Shown one piece after another: positions 15,682-24,457 of a stretch of 42,446 nt of DNA. The stretch lies in NCBI GenBank assembly GCA_017436035.1, contig JAFSDV010000013.1, forward strand, positions 1-42,446, given 5' to 3'. Origin of the DNA: Oscillospiraceae bacterium. GTDB lineage: Bacteria > Bacillota > Clostridia > Oscillospirales > Oscillospiraceae. The notes under the pieces are model-generated. The model was given only the letters and a program-made list of their open reading frames with translations, had not been told where the DNA came from and ran no database searches. The first letter of the stretch is position 1, and the number at the start of each line of letters is the position of its first letter. A program made the translations under genes and the position numbers.

Positions 15682-16164
15682 TTACAGCTCCACAAGCTGT
15701 ACCTCATGCCCGCTTTCCCGGATAAGCCCTACAAGATCGTCTGTATAGAGCCAAACTGTAGCGGTGTTGTCATTGGGATGCACGCCGATCAATCCTCCGG
15801 AAAATCCGTTGTCCAAAAACAGCTTTATTCTGCACTGGGTATCATTGAGTAGCCCAAAAGGTGTGACTGCGCCGGGGATCAGTCCCATAAGCTCCATCAG
15901 CTCCTCAGCGGAGACAAAGGTAAGAGAACGGGTATTGTAGGTTCTTTTGAACGCCTTTAGGTCCACCCGTTTATCACCCTTCACGGTGATCAGATAATAA
16001 TCCCGCCTTTTATCGTCCCGCACAAACAGATTCTTTGCGTCCGCCTCGGGATAGGGCAGCTGGATTTTGGACAGCTCCTCCATATTATAAACCGCACCGT
16101 GCTCTGTAATCTCATGCCACACCTGCTTCTTTTCTAAGTACTCATAAAGTTCCTGCTTGTTCAT
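15682..16164 (-). CDS. ProX/YbaK-type aminoacyl-tRNA editing protein
   Basis: 160 residues. The second ATG is chosen (MNKQELYEYL) because it sits six bases after AAAGGTG; an in-frame GTG and an ATG lie just upstream. The order VWHEITEHGAVYNMEEL, AKNLFVRDDKRRDYYLITVKG, RSLTFVSAEELMELMGLIPG and VTPFGLLND is that of the ProX (PrdX) branch of YbaK-like deacylases. They hydrolyse alanyl- or cysteinyl-tRNAPro made by error and lack a synthetase domain, so they act in trans in the cytosol. It is a single gene. Confidence 0.9.
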   Translation of the reverse strand: MNKQELYEYLEKKQVWHEITEHGAVYNMEELSKIQLPYPEADAKNLFVRDDKRRDYYLITVKGDKRVDLKAFKRTYNTRSLTFVSAEELMELMGLIPGAVTPFGLLNDTQCRIKLFLDNGFSGGLIGVHPNDNTATVWLYTDDLVGLIRESGHEVQLVEL

Positions 16165-16293
16165 CATTTTCACCTTTTATATACTTATTTCTGCCTGCTG
16201 ACAGCTTAAATACTTGCATTTTATCGAATTTGCGCTGCAAAATCAAGGGGTGCTCTATCTGTATGTCTTTTCTCCGCTTTTTACTTAAATTTC

Positions 16294-16322
16294 TTGACGG
16301 AATCACTTCATTATGATAAACT
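16294..16322 (+). promoter_or_regulatory. Probable promoter of the OPT transporter gene
   Basis: TTGACG (16294-16299) and TAAACT (16317-16322) with a 17-base spacer. The -35 is strong and the -10 weak. Confidence 0.45.
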
Positions 16323-16376
16323 AAAACATATTGTATCCTTATTCTATAAGGTGCGATTTTTCAAAAGGAGGATTTT

Positions 16377-18299
16377 ATGGAAGAAAAGAAAGAATTTCAG
16401 CCGTATATTCCTGCCAGCAAGATCACCCCTGAGCTGACCGTTACTTCGATCATCATGGGTATCCTTTTGGCAGTTGTATTTGGCGCAGCCAACGCCTACT
16501 TAGGTCTTCGTGTTGGCATGACCGTTTCCGCATCGATTCCCGCAGCTGTTATTGCTATGGGCGTGATCCGCGTAATTATGCGGAAAAACTCTATTTTGGA
16601 GAGCAACATCGTGCAGACCATCGGTTCTGCCGGCGAATCTCTTGCAGCAGGGGCGATCTTCACCCTGCCTGCCCTGTTCCTGTGGGCCAGAGACGGCGTG
16701 ATGGACAAGCCCGGTCTTTTGGAGATCACCCTGATCTCTCTGATCGGCGGTCTTTTGGGCGTATTCTTTATGGTTCCCCTGAGAAATGCTCTGATCGTTC
16801 GGGAGCACGGCACCCTTCCCTATCCGGAAGGAAAAGCCTGCGCCGAAGTTCTGCTGGCCGGTGAAGAGGGCGGTGCAAATGCCTCTACTGTTTTTGCAGG
16901 TATGGGCTTTGCCGCATTTTTCAAGTTTATCATCGACGGTCTGAAGCTGGTGCCCGGTGAAGTTTCCCTGGAAGGCACTGCCAAGACCTATCCCGGCGCA
17001 GTGGGCACTCAGATCTATCCCGCCGTTATGAGCGTGGGCTACATCTGCGGTCCCCGGATCTCCTCTTACATGTTCGCCGGCGGTCTGCTGAGCTGGGCTG
17101 TGCTGATCCCGATCATTGTGATCTTCGGCAGCAGCCTGATCCTGTACCCCGGTACACAGACCATCGGTGAGATCTTTGCTTCCAGCGGCGCCAGCGGTAT
17201 TTGGAGTACATATATCCGCTACATCGGCGCAGGTGCGCTGGCTGCCGGCGGTATTATCAGCCTGCTGAAATCCCTGCCTCTGATCGTCCGGACCTTCCGG
17301 GATGCAGTCAAGAGCATGGCTGGCGGCAGCGTTGCCGGTACTGAGCGTACTGCCCAGGATATCAGTATGAAGCTCGTCCTGCTGTCCATTCTGGTCCTGA
17401 CACTGGCTGTGTGGCTGATTCCTGCCATCCCTGTTTCTTTAGTTGGTGCGATCATTGTTGTGATCTTTGGCTTCTTCTTTGCCACAGTTTCCTCCCGGAT
17501 GGTCGGTCTTGTGGGCAGCAGCAACAACCCGGTTTCCGGTATGGCTATTGCCACCCTGCTGATCGCTACCCTGATCCTGAAGCTGACCGGCGAAGCCGGC
17601 GCAACCGGTATGCAGGCAGCTATTGCGATCGGTTCTATCATCTGCATCGTTGCTGCTATTGCCGGTGACACCTCCCAGGACCTGAAGACCGGTTATCTGC
17701 TGGGCGCAACCCCCAAGAAGCAGCAGATTGGCGAGGTCATCGGTGTTGCAGCTTCCGCTTTGGCGATTGGCGCAACATTGTACCTGCTGGACAGCGCATG
17801 GGGCTTTGGATCTGAAGAACTGGGCGCTCCCCAGGCGACCCTGATGAAAATGGTCATTGAGGGCATCATGGGCGGCAATCTGCCCTGGGGTCTGATCCTG
17901 ATCGGTGTGTGCATTGCCGTGATCATTGAGATCGTAGGAATCCCTGTTCTGCCCTTCGCCATCGGCATTTACCTGCCGGTGCAGCTGAATGCCTGCATCA
18001 TGGTGGGCGGTCTGATCCGTCTGTTCTTCGACCGGATGAAGGAAGGCAAGAAGAAGGAAAAGATCATCAACAACGGCATTCTGTTCTGCTCCGGTATGAT
18101 CGCCGGCGAGGGACTGGTTGGCATCCTGCTGGCAATCCTTGCTGTCTTCAATGTAGGCTCTTTGCTGGATCTGTCCGGTGTGCTGAACCTGCCTACCGCT
18201 GTGTCCAATATTGGCAGTCTGGTGGTCTTTGGTCTGGTTATCCTGAGCCTGCTGGCTTTCAGTCTCTGGAAAAAGGATAAGACCGAAAAGAAAGCATAA
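16377..18299 (+). CDS. OPT-family oligopeptide transporter
   Basis: 640 residues; ATG after CAAAAGGAGG. It is hydrophobic throughout, with about 15 membrane helices. The start ITPELTVTSIIMG with AANAYLGLRVGMTVSASIPA, EHGTLPYPEGKACAEVLLAGE and KTGYLLGATPKKQQIGEVIG are the markers of the bacterial OPT transporters (oligopeptide/siderophore type) of prokaryotic length. They probably import short peptides or peptide-like chelates by proton symport; the substrate is not known. The stop TAA shares its last base with the ATG of the PqqD-like gene, so the two proteins are made together. Confidence 0.95.
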   Translation: MEEKKEFQPYIPASKITPELTVTSIIMGILLAVVFGAANAYLGLRVGMTVSASIPAAVIAMGVIRVIMRKNSILESNIVQTIGSAGESLAAGAIFTLPALFLWARDGVMDKPGLLEITLISLIGGLLGVFFMVPLRNALIVREHGTLPYPEGKACAEVLLAGEEGGANASTVFAGMGFAAFFKFIIDGLKLVPGEVSLEGTAKTYPGAVGTQIYPAVMSVGYICGPRISSYMFAGGLLSWAVLIPIIVIFGSSLILYPGTQTIGEIFASSGASGIWSTYIRYIGAGALAAGGIISLLKSLPLIVRTFRDAVKSMAGGSVAGTERTAQDISMKLVLLSILVLTLAVWLIPAIPVSLVGAIIVVIFGFFFATVSSRMVGLVGSSNNPVSGMAIATLLIATLILKLTGEAGATGMQAAIAIGSIICIVAAIAGDTSQDLKTGYLLGATPKKQQIGEVIGVAASALAIGATLYLLDSAWGFGSEELGAPQATLMKMVIEGIMGGNLPWGLILIGVCIAVIIEIVGIPVLPFAIGIYLPVQLNACIMVGGLIRLFFDRMKEGKKKEKIINNGILFCSGMIAGEGLVGILLAILAVFNVGSLLDLSGVLNLPTAVSNIGSLVVFGLVILSLLAFSLWKKDKTEKKA

Positions 18300-18646
18300 T
18301 GAAGAAAAAAATCGTTATTCAGAAAAATTATCTTGAAAAGATTCCTATGCGCCCTTCCCGCATCCAATGGGAGACAGGCGCGGACGGACTGGTAACGCTC
18401 AGCGTTGAAAATACCGGCTGGGTAAACCGCATCGCACAAAAGTTTTTCCGCCGTCCCAAGGTGAGTTACATTCACCTGGACGAAATGGGCAGCTTTATCT
18501 GGCCATTGCTGGATGGAGAAAAGAGCATCGTTGAGCTGGGAAAGCTGGTTGATGCCCACTTTGGCGAAAAGGCCCATCCCCTTTACGAACGTCTGGCACG
18601 GTATTTTCAAATTATGGACAGCTACCAATTCATCGATTGGAAATAA
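18299..18646 (+). CDS. PqqD-like peptide-binding protein
   Basis: 115 residues, with its ATG overlapping the transporter stop (TAATG) and no strong ribosome-binding site of its own, so it depends on coupling. The C-terminal ~75 residues follow the PqqD winged-helix pattern: LDEMGSFIWPLLDGEKSIVE, LGKLVDAHFGE, then LARYFQIMDSYQFIDW. PqqD domains bind leader peptides in RiPP pathways. The N-terminal 45 residues contain a basic stretch (AQKFFRRPKVSY). No radical SAM or precursor gene is near, so a role in peptide transport is inferred only from the fixed pairing. A strong terminator follows. Confidence 0.85.
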   Translation: MKKKIVIQKNYLEKIPMRPSRIQWETGADGLVTLSVENTGWVNRIAQKFFRRPKVSYIHLDEMGSFIWPLLDGEKSIVELGKLVDAHFGEKAHPLYERLARYFQIMDSYQFIDWK

Positions 18647-18665
18647 ACAACTCCCAAATGCGTTA

Positions 18666-18705
18666 AACACCTCCGGCTCAGCAAAGCCGGAGGTGTTGAT
18701 TTTTT
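18666..18705 (+). terminator. Terminator of the OPT/PqqD operon
   Basis: AACACCTCCGGCT pairs with AGCCGGAGGTGTT around CAGCAA and is followed by GATTTTTT. It also faces the end of the MATE gene. Confidence 0.85.
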
Positions 18706-20080
18706 AGATATCTTCAGCCAGTACCCTGCGCTTTTTCCAAATCCCGGAGAGGAAGTAGACCATACCGGGTATGGCACAGCCATAGGGCGCAAGTCCGTAG
18801 CCCAGCACAAAGCCATAGAAGCCCCAGCCCATTACGATCCCAAGCAACCAGCTTAGACCGATCCGCAGAATCACACCGTCTAAAAGTGCCAATACCATGC
18901 TGAGCTTCGCGTTGCCTAACCCTTGAATAAAGGCACTGGTTCCACGCATGACCGCCAAGGCCGGGAACATCCACAAAATAGCCCTGATAAAATCTCCGGA
19001 CAGTTCATGGACCAAGGGATCGTTGGAAAACACCATAAACAGATACTTTCCGAATACAATATACGCACCCATAAACAGCACGGTCAGCACCGCAGAATAG
19101 ATCCATGCCCAATGCACCGTCTGCACCGCCCGCTTATTCTCCCTTGCCGCAAGGTTTTGGCTGATGATGGGCATTGCTGCATAATGGATGCCTTGGGAGA
19201 TCTTATTGGCTATATCATCAATACGCACACCCACGCCGAAGGTCGCCGAAGCCACCACGCTGACATTATTGACCATGGAGTTGACAAAGAGCATCGACAG
19301 ATTAATGCACCCGGACTGTACCGCCATGGGCAGCCCCAGTGTAGCGATCATGCCGAAATAATGACGGTCAATGGCGAAGCTGGCTTTTTGAAAATCAAAT
19401 CCAAACCCTTCCCGGTTCTTAAATAAATAGTAAACGGAAAACAAAAAGGAGACCGCCTGTCCAATGATCGTTGCCCACGCGGCACCGGCAACCCTCCAGC
19501 CAAAAACGCCTGTAAACAGGATGTCCAGCACCAGATTCACAACCGAAGCGATCCCAATAAACATAAAGGGTCTTTTAGAATCCCCCATGCCCCGCAAAAC
19601 CGCGGAGATCATATTGTATGCTGCCGTAAAGATCAGACCCGCGCCGCAGATCACCAAATAGTCCATAGCAAAATCATAGGATTCCTGAGGCATATTCATA
19701 GCATCCATAATCCAAACCCTGCAGCCCAGGATCACTACCGACAGTACGCCGGCAAGAATCAGAATCAGGCTGAACAAGGTACCGATGATTCTGCTCATTT
19801 CCTTCCGTTTCCCCGCGCCTAACGCCTGAGAGATCAGCACCTGCCCGGCGTTGGAAAAGCCCAAACACACCATTGTAGCAAAATTCAGGATCTGACTGCT
19901 TTGGGAAACTGCCGACAGTCCGGGCGTTCCCACATATTCTCCCACAATGATCATATCGATGGTGCTGTATAGCACCTGCAGCGCGTTGGATGCCATAAAC
20001 GGAAGGGTAAACCTAAGCAGCTGCTTTGCAATATTGCCCTTTGTAAAATCCTTCATCAGCTGTTTTTTTACTCCTGACAT
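18704..20080 (-). CDS. MATE-family efflux transporter
   Basis: 458 residues, 12 membrane helices. ATG 20080 is eight bases after GGAG; a GTG nine bases earlier is too close to the site. Typical MATE features: LPFMASNALQVLYSTIDMIIVG, VCLGFSNAGQVLISQALGAGKR, VLRGMGDSKRPFMFIG and the repeat of this order in the second half (FGVGVRIDDIANKISQGIH, FIQGLGNAKLSM). Such pumps export drugs or metabolites with Na+ or H+. It follows the GNAT gene by 18 bases and shares its promoter. Confidence 0.95.
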   Translation of the reverse strand: MSGVKKQLMKDFTKGNIAKQLLRFTLPFMASNALQVLYSTIDMIIVGEYVGTPGLSAVSQSSQILNFATMVCLGFSNAGQVLISQALGAGKRKEMSRIIGTLFSLILILAGVLSVVILGCRVWIMDAMNMPQESYDFAMDYLVICGAGLIFTAAYNMISAVLRGMGDSKRPFMFIGIASVVNLVLDILFTGVFGWRVAGAAWATIIGQAVSFLFSVYYLFKNREGFGFDFQKASFAIDRHYFGMIATLGLPMAVQSGCINLSMLFVNSMVNNVSVVASATFGVGVRIDDIANKISQGIHYAAMPIISQNLAARENKRAVQTVHWAWIYSAVLTVLFMGAYIVFGKYLFMVFSNDPLVHELSGDFIRAILWMFPALAVMRGTSAFIQGLGNAKLSMVLALLDGVILRIGLSWLLGIVMGWGFYGFVLGYGLAPYGCAIPGMVYFLSGIWKKRRVLAEDI

Positions 20081-20098
20081 ACCCAGCACTCCTTCCTT

Positions 20099-20635
20099 TT
20101 AAGCATCTTTTTTCATTCGGACCTTCCATAAGCCCCCGGTCAGCTTCAAAAAAACCTTCCTGTACTGAGAAATATTCAACTCCTCATCCGTAGACAGTAC
20201 ACGGAATTTTCCGCCCACCTCCCAGACATCATAGCCGGTATCCACAAACCCGTTCTTTCGGTAAAAATCAAACCGTCTGAGCCGCTGGGCATAGTTTGGC
20301 GCAGTGTCGATCAGTGGCTCTACATTCAGCGCAACTGTTTCATGCACCCGCTTTATGTCCGAAAGGATCGCTGATCCATAGCCCTTGCCCTGAAACAAGG
20401 GATCAACTGCGAAAAACAGTACAAAATGCAGCCCCTCAACGTTTACTGACGCCGTAAAGCCGCAAAAAACGCCCTCATCCAGCCAAAGGGTCAAATCGAT
20501 AAGCTTCCACCGGGAATACAGGTACAGCAGCCGCCACGGTATCCGCTCCTCCTTGGGAAAGGACTGCATATACAGCTGTTTGACCTGTTGGTATAAGTCT
20601 CTGCGCTTCTGTATGCTGATTGTTTTCAATTCCAT
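20099..20635 (-). CDS. GNAT-family N-acetyltransferase
   Basis: 178 residues starting MELKTISIQKRRDLYQQV after AAGGAAC. The acetyl-CoA site is VDPLFQGKGYGSAILSDI, the Q-x-x-G-x-G/A motif of GNAT enzymes, with an upstream FVLFFAVD strand and a later FYRKNGFVDTGY. It has the usual length for the family. The substrate is unknown; pairing with a MATE pump hints at modification and export of the same compound, which is an inference. Confidence 0.9.
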   Translation of the reverse strand: MELKTISIQKRRDLYQQVKQLYMQSFPKEERIPWRLLYLYSRWKLIDLTLWLDEGVFCGFTASVNVEGLHFVLFFAVDPLFQGKGYGSAILSDIKRVHETVALNVEPLIDTAPNYAQRLRRFDFYRKNGFVDTGYDVWEVGGKFRVLSTDEELNISQYRKVFLKLTGGLWKVRMKKDA

Positions 20636-20679
20636 TTTTTTGTTCCTTGCTTTCTGTATCTGCTGATTTGATCCGTTGT

Positions 20680-20708
20680 ATTCTATCAGCTCTTAAATCG
20701 AATGTCAA
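20680..20708 (-). promoter_or_regulatory. Promoter of the GNAT-MATE operon
   Basis: Minus-strand TTGACA (20703-20708) and TAGAAT (20680-20685) with a 17-base spacer. The -35 overlaps the stop codon of the Crp/Fnr gene, so the operon is separately initiated. Confidence 0.8.
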
Positions 20709-21373
20709 ACAGCTTTCAATACTGTAAATCTATTTTTATGGCACTCTAGAACCCCCTCGCTTCGCAGTTTGCTGATCTGGACAGAAAGACCGCTGCGGTC
20801 CACCTCCAGATAGTCTGCCAGCTCCTGCCGGTCATAGGGGATGGTAAAGCTAGTGCTGTTTTGCAGCTTTACCTGGTTCATCAAATAGGTCATCAGCTTT
20901 TCCCTGGTCGTGCGTTTGGATGTGATTTGAATTTTTTGATCAAATATCAAATTCATGCTCGCCACAAGACGCAGCATATTATAAATGATCCGGGTGTGAA
21001 AGGCGCATGCATTGCTGCAGCAAACGGTAATCCGGCGGGCATCGATCAGCAAAATCACGCTGTCTTCTGCCGCCACTATACTGACGGGCAATGCCTCCAT
21101 CCCCGCGCAGGCGTAGCTCTCTCCAAACAGCCCGCCGACACCAATATAGGCAACAATGCTGCGGTTGCCATAGTAATCCTGCCGCACCATTTGCACCCCG
21201 CCCCGGAGCACAATTCCAATATAGGTCGCCGGTTCACCCTCCTGAAACACTGTTTGGTCTTTGGAAGCCGTCAGCTTCCTGCCGCCCAAGCAACCCAGCA
21301 GACCGGTCAGCTCCTCCATCCTGATTCCATCAAATAAAGGACACTGCTCCAAAACCCCATAAAATTCTTTCAT
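20705..21373 (-). CDS. Crp/Fnr-family regulator
   Basis: 222 residues; ATG after GAAGGGAAC. An N-terminal cyclic-nucleotide-binding-type beta barrel (FQEGEPATYIGIVLRGGVQMV, GLFGESYACAG), a dimer helix, then a winged helix-turn-helix (RQELADYLEVDRSGLSVQISKLRSEGVL). Cysteines are present (CPLF, CAG, CCSNAC) but not in the FNR iron-sulfur spacing I know, so the ligand is open. It is divergent from an Fe-S protein pair across an 85-base spacer with an inverted repeat, suggesting it controls them and itself. Confidence 0.9.
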   Translation of the reverse strand: MKEFYGVLEQCPLFDGIRMEELTGLLGCLGGRKLTASKDQTVFQEGEPATYIGIVLRGGVQMVRQDYYGNRSIVAYIGVGGLFGESYACAGMEALPVSIVAAEDSVILLIDARRITVCCSNACAFHTRIIYNMLRLVASMNLIFDQKIQITSKRTTREKLMTYLMNQVKLQNSTSFTIPYDRQELADYLEVDRSGLSVQISKLRSEGVLECHKNRFTVLKAV

Positions 21374-21386
21374 AATTGTTCCCTTC

Positions 21387-21402
21387 TGTTGAAAATTCAA
21401 CA
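21387..21402. promoter_or_regulatory. Candidate Crp/Fnr operator
   Basis: TGTTGAA-AA-TTCAACA is a perfect 7-2-7 inverted repeat between the divergent genes. Its core TTGA-N4-TCAA is shorter than the FNR consensus by two bases. It lies before a plus-strand -10-like TATAGT (21419-21424) and downstream of a minus-strand TATAAT (21417-21422), so it could activate one side and repress the other. Confidence 0.55.
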
Positions 21403-21458
21403 TACATTCTTTTTTAATTATAGTATTCTTTAATCAGAAAATCAAGGAGGTGTTGCTT

Positions 21459-21719
21459 ATGTTTATGGATGGTTGCCAAGGAAAACCCAGAACCCCAACA
21501 ATCCACGAAAAGACCTGCCCCCGCTGCGGCAATGTGATCGAGCTGTTTTCCATCGATACGCAGGTTGCCTGTGAGCAATGCGGCTTCATTGCCTATAACG
21601 ATACCTTAAGCTGTGTCCAGTGGTGTCAATACGCCCGCAAATGCGTCGGTGACGAAATGTATGAACACATGATGGAGATTGCCGCGCAGCAGAAGCGCAG
21701 AAAGGAAGAAAAACCATGA
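21459..21719 (+). CDS. Small zinc-ribbon protein paired with a ferredoxin
   Basis: 86 residues; ATG eight bases after AAGGAGG. Two CxxC pairs (CPRCGNVIEL and CEQCGF) make a zinc ribbon; a second group, CVQWCQYARKC, adds three cysteines. Proteins with this layout are found beside hybrid-cluster-protein (hcp) genes in Clostridia and are sometimes misnamed phosphohydrolase; that link is from memory. Its stop overlaps the next ATG by four bases. No hcp gene is present here. Confidence 0.75.
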   Translation: MFMDGCQGKPRTPTIHEKTCPRCGNVIELFSIDTQVACEQCGFIAYNDTLSCVQWCQYARKCVGDEMYEHMMEIAAQQKRRKEEKP

Positions 21720-22342
21720 TCCGCAAAATCATTACGATCAACGCAGACAAATGCAATGGCTGCGGCTTGTGCGCCAAAGCCTGTCACGAGGGCGCAATCG
21801 GCATTAAAGACGGAAAGGCGGTACTGCTGCGGGAGGACTATTGCGACGGTCTTGGTGACTGTCTGCCTGCCTGTCCCATGAACGCCATTTCCTTTGAGGA
21901 ACGGGAAGCACCGGCTTATGACCATGCCGCCGTTTTGGCCGCCAAGAAAGCGGCTCTTGCACCTGCAGCCAGTCAGCTTCAAAACTTCCCTATACAGCTC
22001 AAGCTCGTTCCGGTAAACGCCCACTGGTTTGACGGTGCAGACCTGCTGATCGCCGCAGACTGCTGCGCCTACGCATACGGAAGCTTTCACAGCCGGTTTA
22101 TGCAGGACCGGGTAACGCTGATTGGCTGTCCCAAGCTGGACAGCATTGATTACAGTGAAAAGCTGACACAAATCATCGCAAACAATGATCTGCGCAGTAT
22201 TACCGTGGTCCGGATGACTGTTCCCTGCTGCGGCGGACTGCCCTATGCTGTGGAAACTGCCCTGCATAAAAGCAAAAAGCACATCCCTCTTTCTATCGTG
22301 ACCCTCGCTCCTGACGGGCAAATCATAGATCAAACTGCTTAA
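21716..22342 (+). CDS. 4Fe-4S ferredoxin-type protein with extra cysteine domain
   Basis: 208 residues, translationally coupled to the zinc-ribbon gene (ATGA). Residues 10-60 hold two cluster motifs: CNGCGLCAKAC is complete; CDGLGDCLPACP has leucine at the second cysteine position, so the second cluster may be a 3Fe-4S type, as is usual for this subfamily. The C-terminal ~120 residues carry further Cys motifs (ADCC, IGCPK, VPCCGG), which may bind another cofactor. The likely role is electron transfer in a redox or nitrosative-stress system under the divergent Crp/Fnr regulator. Confidence 0.85.
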   Translation: MIRKIITINADKCNGCGLCAKACHEGAIGIKDGKAVLLREDYCDGLGDCLPACPMNAISFEEREAPAYDHAAVLAAKKAALAPAASQLQNFPIQLKLVPVNAHWFDGADLLIAADCCAYAYGSFHSRFMQDRVTLIGCPKLDSIDYSEKLTQIIANNDLRSITVVRMTVPCCGGLPYAVETALHKSKKHIPLSIVTLAPDGQIIDQTA

Positions 22343-22378
22343 AATGCGGATATAAATACAAAATATTCCATAAACCCC

Positions 22379-22407
22379 TTGTAAAATTGCTCTTTATGGC
22401 GTATACT
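22379..22407 (+). promoter_or_regulatory. Promoter of asnS
   Basis: TTGTAA (22379-22384) and TATACT (22402-22407), 17-base spacer. Only about 35 bases separate it from the gene, so there is no room for a T-box leader. Confidence 0.6.
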
Positions 22408-22447
22408 TAACTATTATATTTTCCGTAAAGAAAAGAGGGAAATGATG

Positions 22448-23839
22448 ATGGATTTGATTTCTGTCCGCCAATTATTTAAGAACACCGATGCTTACATTGG
22501 CAAGGAAGTAGAAGTGGGCGGTTGGGTTCGTAACCGGCGTCCCAGCAAACAGTTTGGTTTCATCGTTCTTAATGACGGCACCTATTTTACACCTGTTCAG
22601 GTCGTCTACAATGATACCATCGAGAATTTTCAGGAGCTTTCCAAGATCAACATCGGTGCTGCGCTGATCGTTAAGGGTACTTTAGTGCCCACACCGGATT
22701 CCAAGCAGCCCTTTGAGATTCAGGCAACCTCAGTAGTCATCGAAGGCGCATCTACCGGAGACTATCCTCTGCAGCCCAAGCGCCATTCTATGGAGTTTCT
22801 GCGCACCATCACCCACCTGCGTCCCAGAACCAACACCTTTCAGGCTGTTTTCCGGGTTCGCAGCCTGGCAGCTATGGCGATCCATGAGTTCTTTCAGGAA
22901 CGGGATTTTGTGTATGTGCACACACCTCTGATCACCGGTTCAGACTGCGAGGGCGCAGGTGAAATGTTCCAGGTCACCACCCTGGACCTGAACAATATTC
23001 CGAAGACAGAAGACGGCAAAGTAGACTTCTCTCAGGACTTTTACGGCAAGCCCACCAACCTGACTGTTTCCGGCCAGCTGAACGGCGAGACCTTTGCTAT
23101 GGCCTTTAAGAATATTTACACCTTCGGTCCGACCTTCCGGGCTGAAAATTCCAACACCACCCGCCACGCTGCGGAATTTTGGATGATCGAACCGGAAATT
23201 GCCTTTGCGGATCTGAGCGATGATATGCGCCTGGCAGAGGACATGATCAAGTATGTGATCTCTTATGTCCTGGAGCGCGCGCCTGAAGAAATGGCTTTCT
23301 TCAACCAATTTGTGGATCAGGGCTTGCTGGAGCGGCTGAACCACGTGGTCAACTCCGATTTTGGCCATGTAACCTACACAGAAGCCATTGAGATTTTGGA
23401 AAAGCACAACGACGAATTTGCCTATCCTGTCCATTGGGGCAGCGATTTGCAGACGGAGCACGAGCGTTACCTGACAGAAGTGGTGTTCCAAAAGCCTGTG
23501 TTTGTCACCGATTACCCCAAGGAAATCAAGGCGTTCTATATGAAGCTGAATCCCGACGGAAAGACTGTTGCCGCTATGGACTGCCTGGTGCCCGGCATTG
23601 GCGAGATTATCGGCGGTAGCCAGCGTGAGGACAATTACGACATTCTCAAGGCCCGTATTGAAGAGCTGGGTATGAACCCCGAGGATTACGGCTTCTATAT
23701 GGATCTGCGCAAATATGGCTCTGCCCGTCACGCAGGCTTTGGTTTGGGCTTCGAGCGGTGTGTCATGTATCTGACCGGTATCGGAAACATCCGGGATGTA
23801 CTGCCCTTCCCCAGAACAGTAGGCAACTGCGAGCTGTAA
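22448..23839 (+). CDS. asnS: Asparaginyl-tRNA synthetase
   Basis: 463 residues. Three in-frame ATGs follow AGAGGGA; the third gives the best spacing. The N-terminal OB-fold ([22 protein letters not shown]) binds the anticodon. The class II core follows: motif 2 with [20 protein letters not shown], motif 3 near the end with GFGLGFERC, and [10 protein letters not shown] before it. It attaches asparagine to tRNA-Asn in the cytosol. The full length is normal. It is a single gene with its own promoter and a terminator. Confidence 0.97.
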   Translation: MDLISVRQLFKNTDAYIGKEVEVGGWVRNRRPSKQFGFIVLNDGTYFTPVQVVYNDTIENFQELSKINIGAALIVKGTLVPTPDSKQPFEIQATSVVIEGASTGDYPLQPKRHSMEFLRTITHLRPRTNTFQAVFRVRSLAAMAIHEFFQERDFVYVHTPLITGSDCEGAGEMFQVTTLDLNNIPKTEDGKVDFSQDFYGKPTNLTVSGQLNGETFAMAFKNIYTFGPTFRAENSNTTRHAAEFWMIEPEIAFADLSDDMRLAEDMIKYVISYVLERAPEEMAFFNQFVDQGLLERLNHVVNSDFGHVTYTEAIEILEKHNDEFAYPVHWGSDLQTEHERYLTEVVFQKPVFVTDYPKEIKAFYMKLNPDGKTVAAMDCLVPGIGEIIGGSQREDNYDILKARIEELGMNPEDYGFYMDLRKYGSARHAGFGLGFERCVMYLTGIGNIRDVLPFPRTVGNCEL

Positions 23840-23856
23840 TACCGGTTTATAAATTC

Positions 23857-23888
23857 GGCGTACCGCTATAAAGTGGTACGCCGGTTTT
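23857..23888 (+). terminator. Terminator of asnS
   Basis: GGCGTACC and GGTACGCC pair around a ten-base loop and are followed by GGTTTT. Confidence 0.75.
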
Positions 23889-23998
23889 ACTGCTAAAAGG
23901 TCACTGTTTTGCAGTGATTTCTCAATTTTTCTGAATTTTTCCGCCCATATTCCCCTGATTTTCCGCCATCCTAATGGTGAAAGGTTCAGGTGATTTAT

Positions 23999-24418
23999 GT
24001 GAACAAGCTGCAACGGGTTTCCTTTTTCTTTTTACTGCTGCCGTTTTTGCTTTCCGGTGCTGCAGGTCCCCGCATATATCAAAAAAAGCCTTTGCCACAT
24101 ATTGTTACACAAATCCTGGTTGTAAGCCATCATGGCGATCATGATATGACCCGACAGTATACACAGCCCCACAAAATTCAGCCGGTTCTTCAGTATCTGC
24201 GCCTGTTAAAACGGGAAGGCACAGCAGATCTTGATCCGGAGCTGCTGACAGGAGACCGCTATGATATTACGCTTTATTATTCGGACGGTCAGCAAAAAAT
24301 ATACCGGCAGCGTTCCAACCGGTATTTGTCAAAAAACTGCCAGCAATGGGAAAAAATAAATCAGGAACAGGCTGAACGGCTTTATCCAATACTGCAGGCA
24401 ATGCCCAGCGATATCTAA
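23999..24418 (+). CDS. Small exported or membrane-anchored protein, unknown
   Basis: 139 residues from GTG 23999 (after CAGG at eight bases); GTG 23990 in the same frame is nearly as good. The N-terminus FFFLLLPFLLSGAAG is a signal peptide or anchor. The exported part has VVSHHGDHDMTRQYTQPHKI, then YDITLYYSDGQQKIYRQRSNRYL, and looks like a small alpha/beta domain. I do not recognise a family. A bidirectional terminator follows. Confidence 0.6.
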   Translation: MNKLQRVSFFFLLLPFLLSGAAGPRIYQKKPLPHIVTQILVVSHHGDHDMTRQYTQPHKIQPVLQYLRLLKREGTADLDPELLTGDRYDITLYYSDGQQKIYRQRSNRYLSKNCQQWEKINQEQAERLYPILQAMPSDI

Positions 24419-24444
24419 AAAAGACGAGATGCGGGAAGCATCTC
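24415..24444. terminator. Bidirectional terminator
   Basis: AAGACGAGATGC and GCATCTCGTCTT pair perfectly around GGGAA. On the minus strand the stem is followed by TTTT, ending the Wzz-kinase transcript; on the plus strand by GTTGCTGTTT. Confidence 0.85.
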
Positions 24445-24457
24445 GTCTTGTTGCTGT

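Noticed and set aside
22343..22447. A T-box leader before asnS
   Set aside because: The leader after the promoter is about 35 bases, too short, and no T-box sequence is seen.
22940..24013. A 357-codon frame antisense to asnS
   Set aside because: It mirrors the codon pattern of asnS, has no recognisable domain and no start signal.
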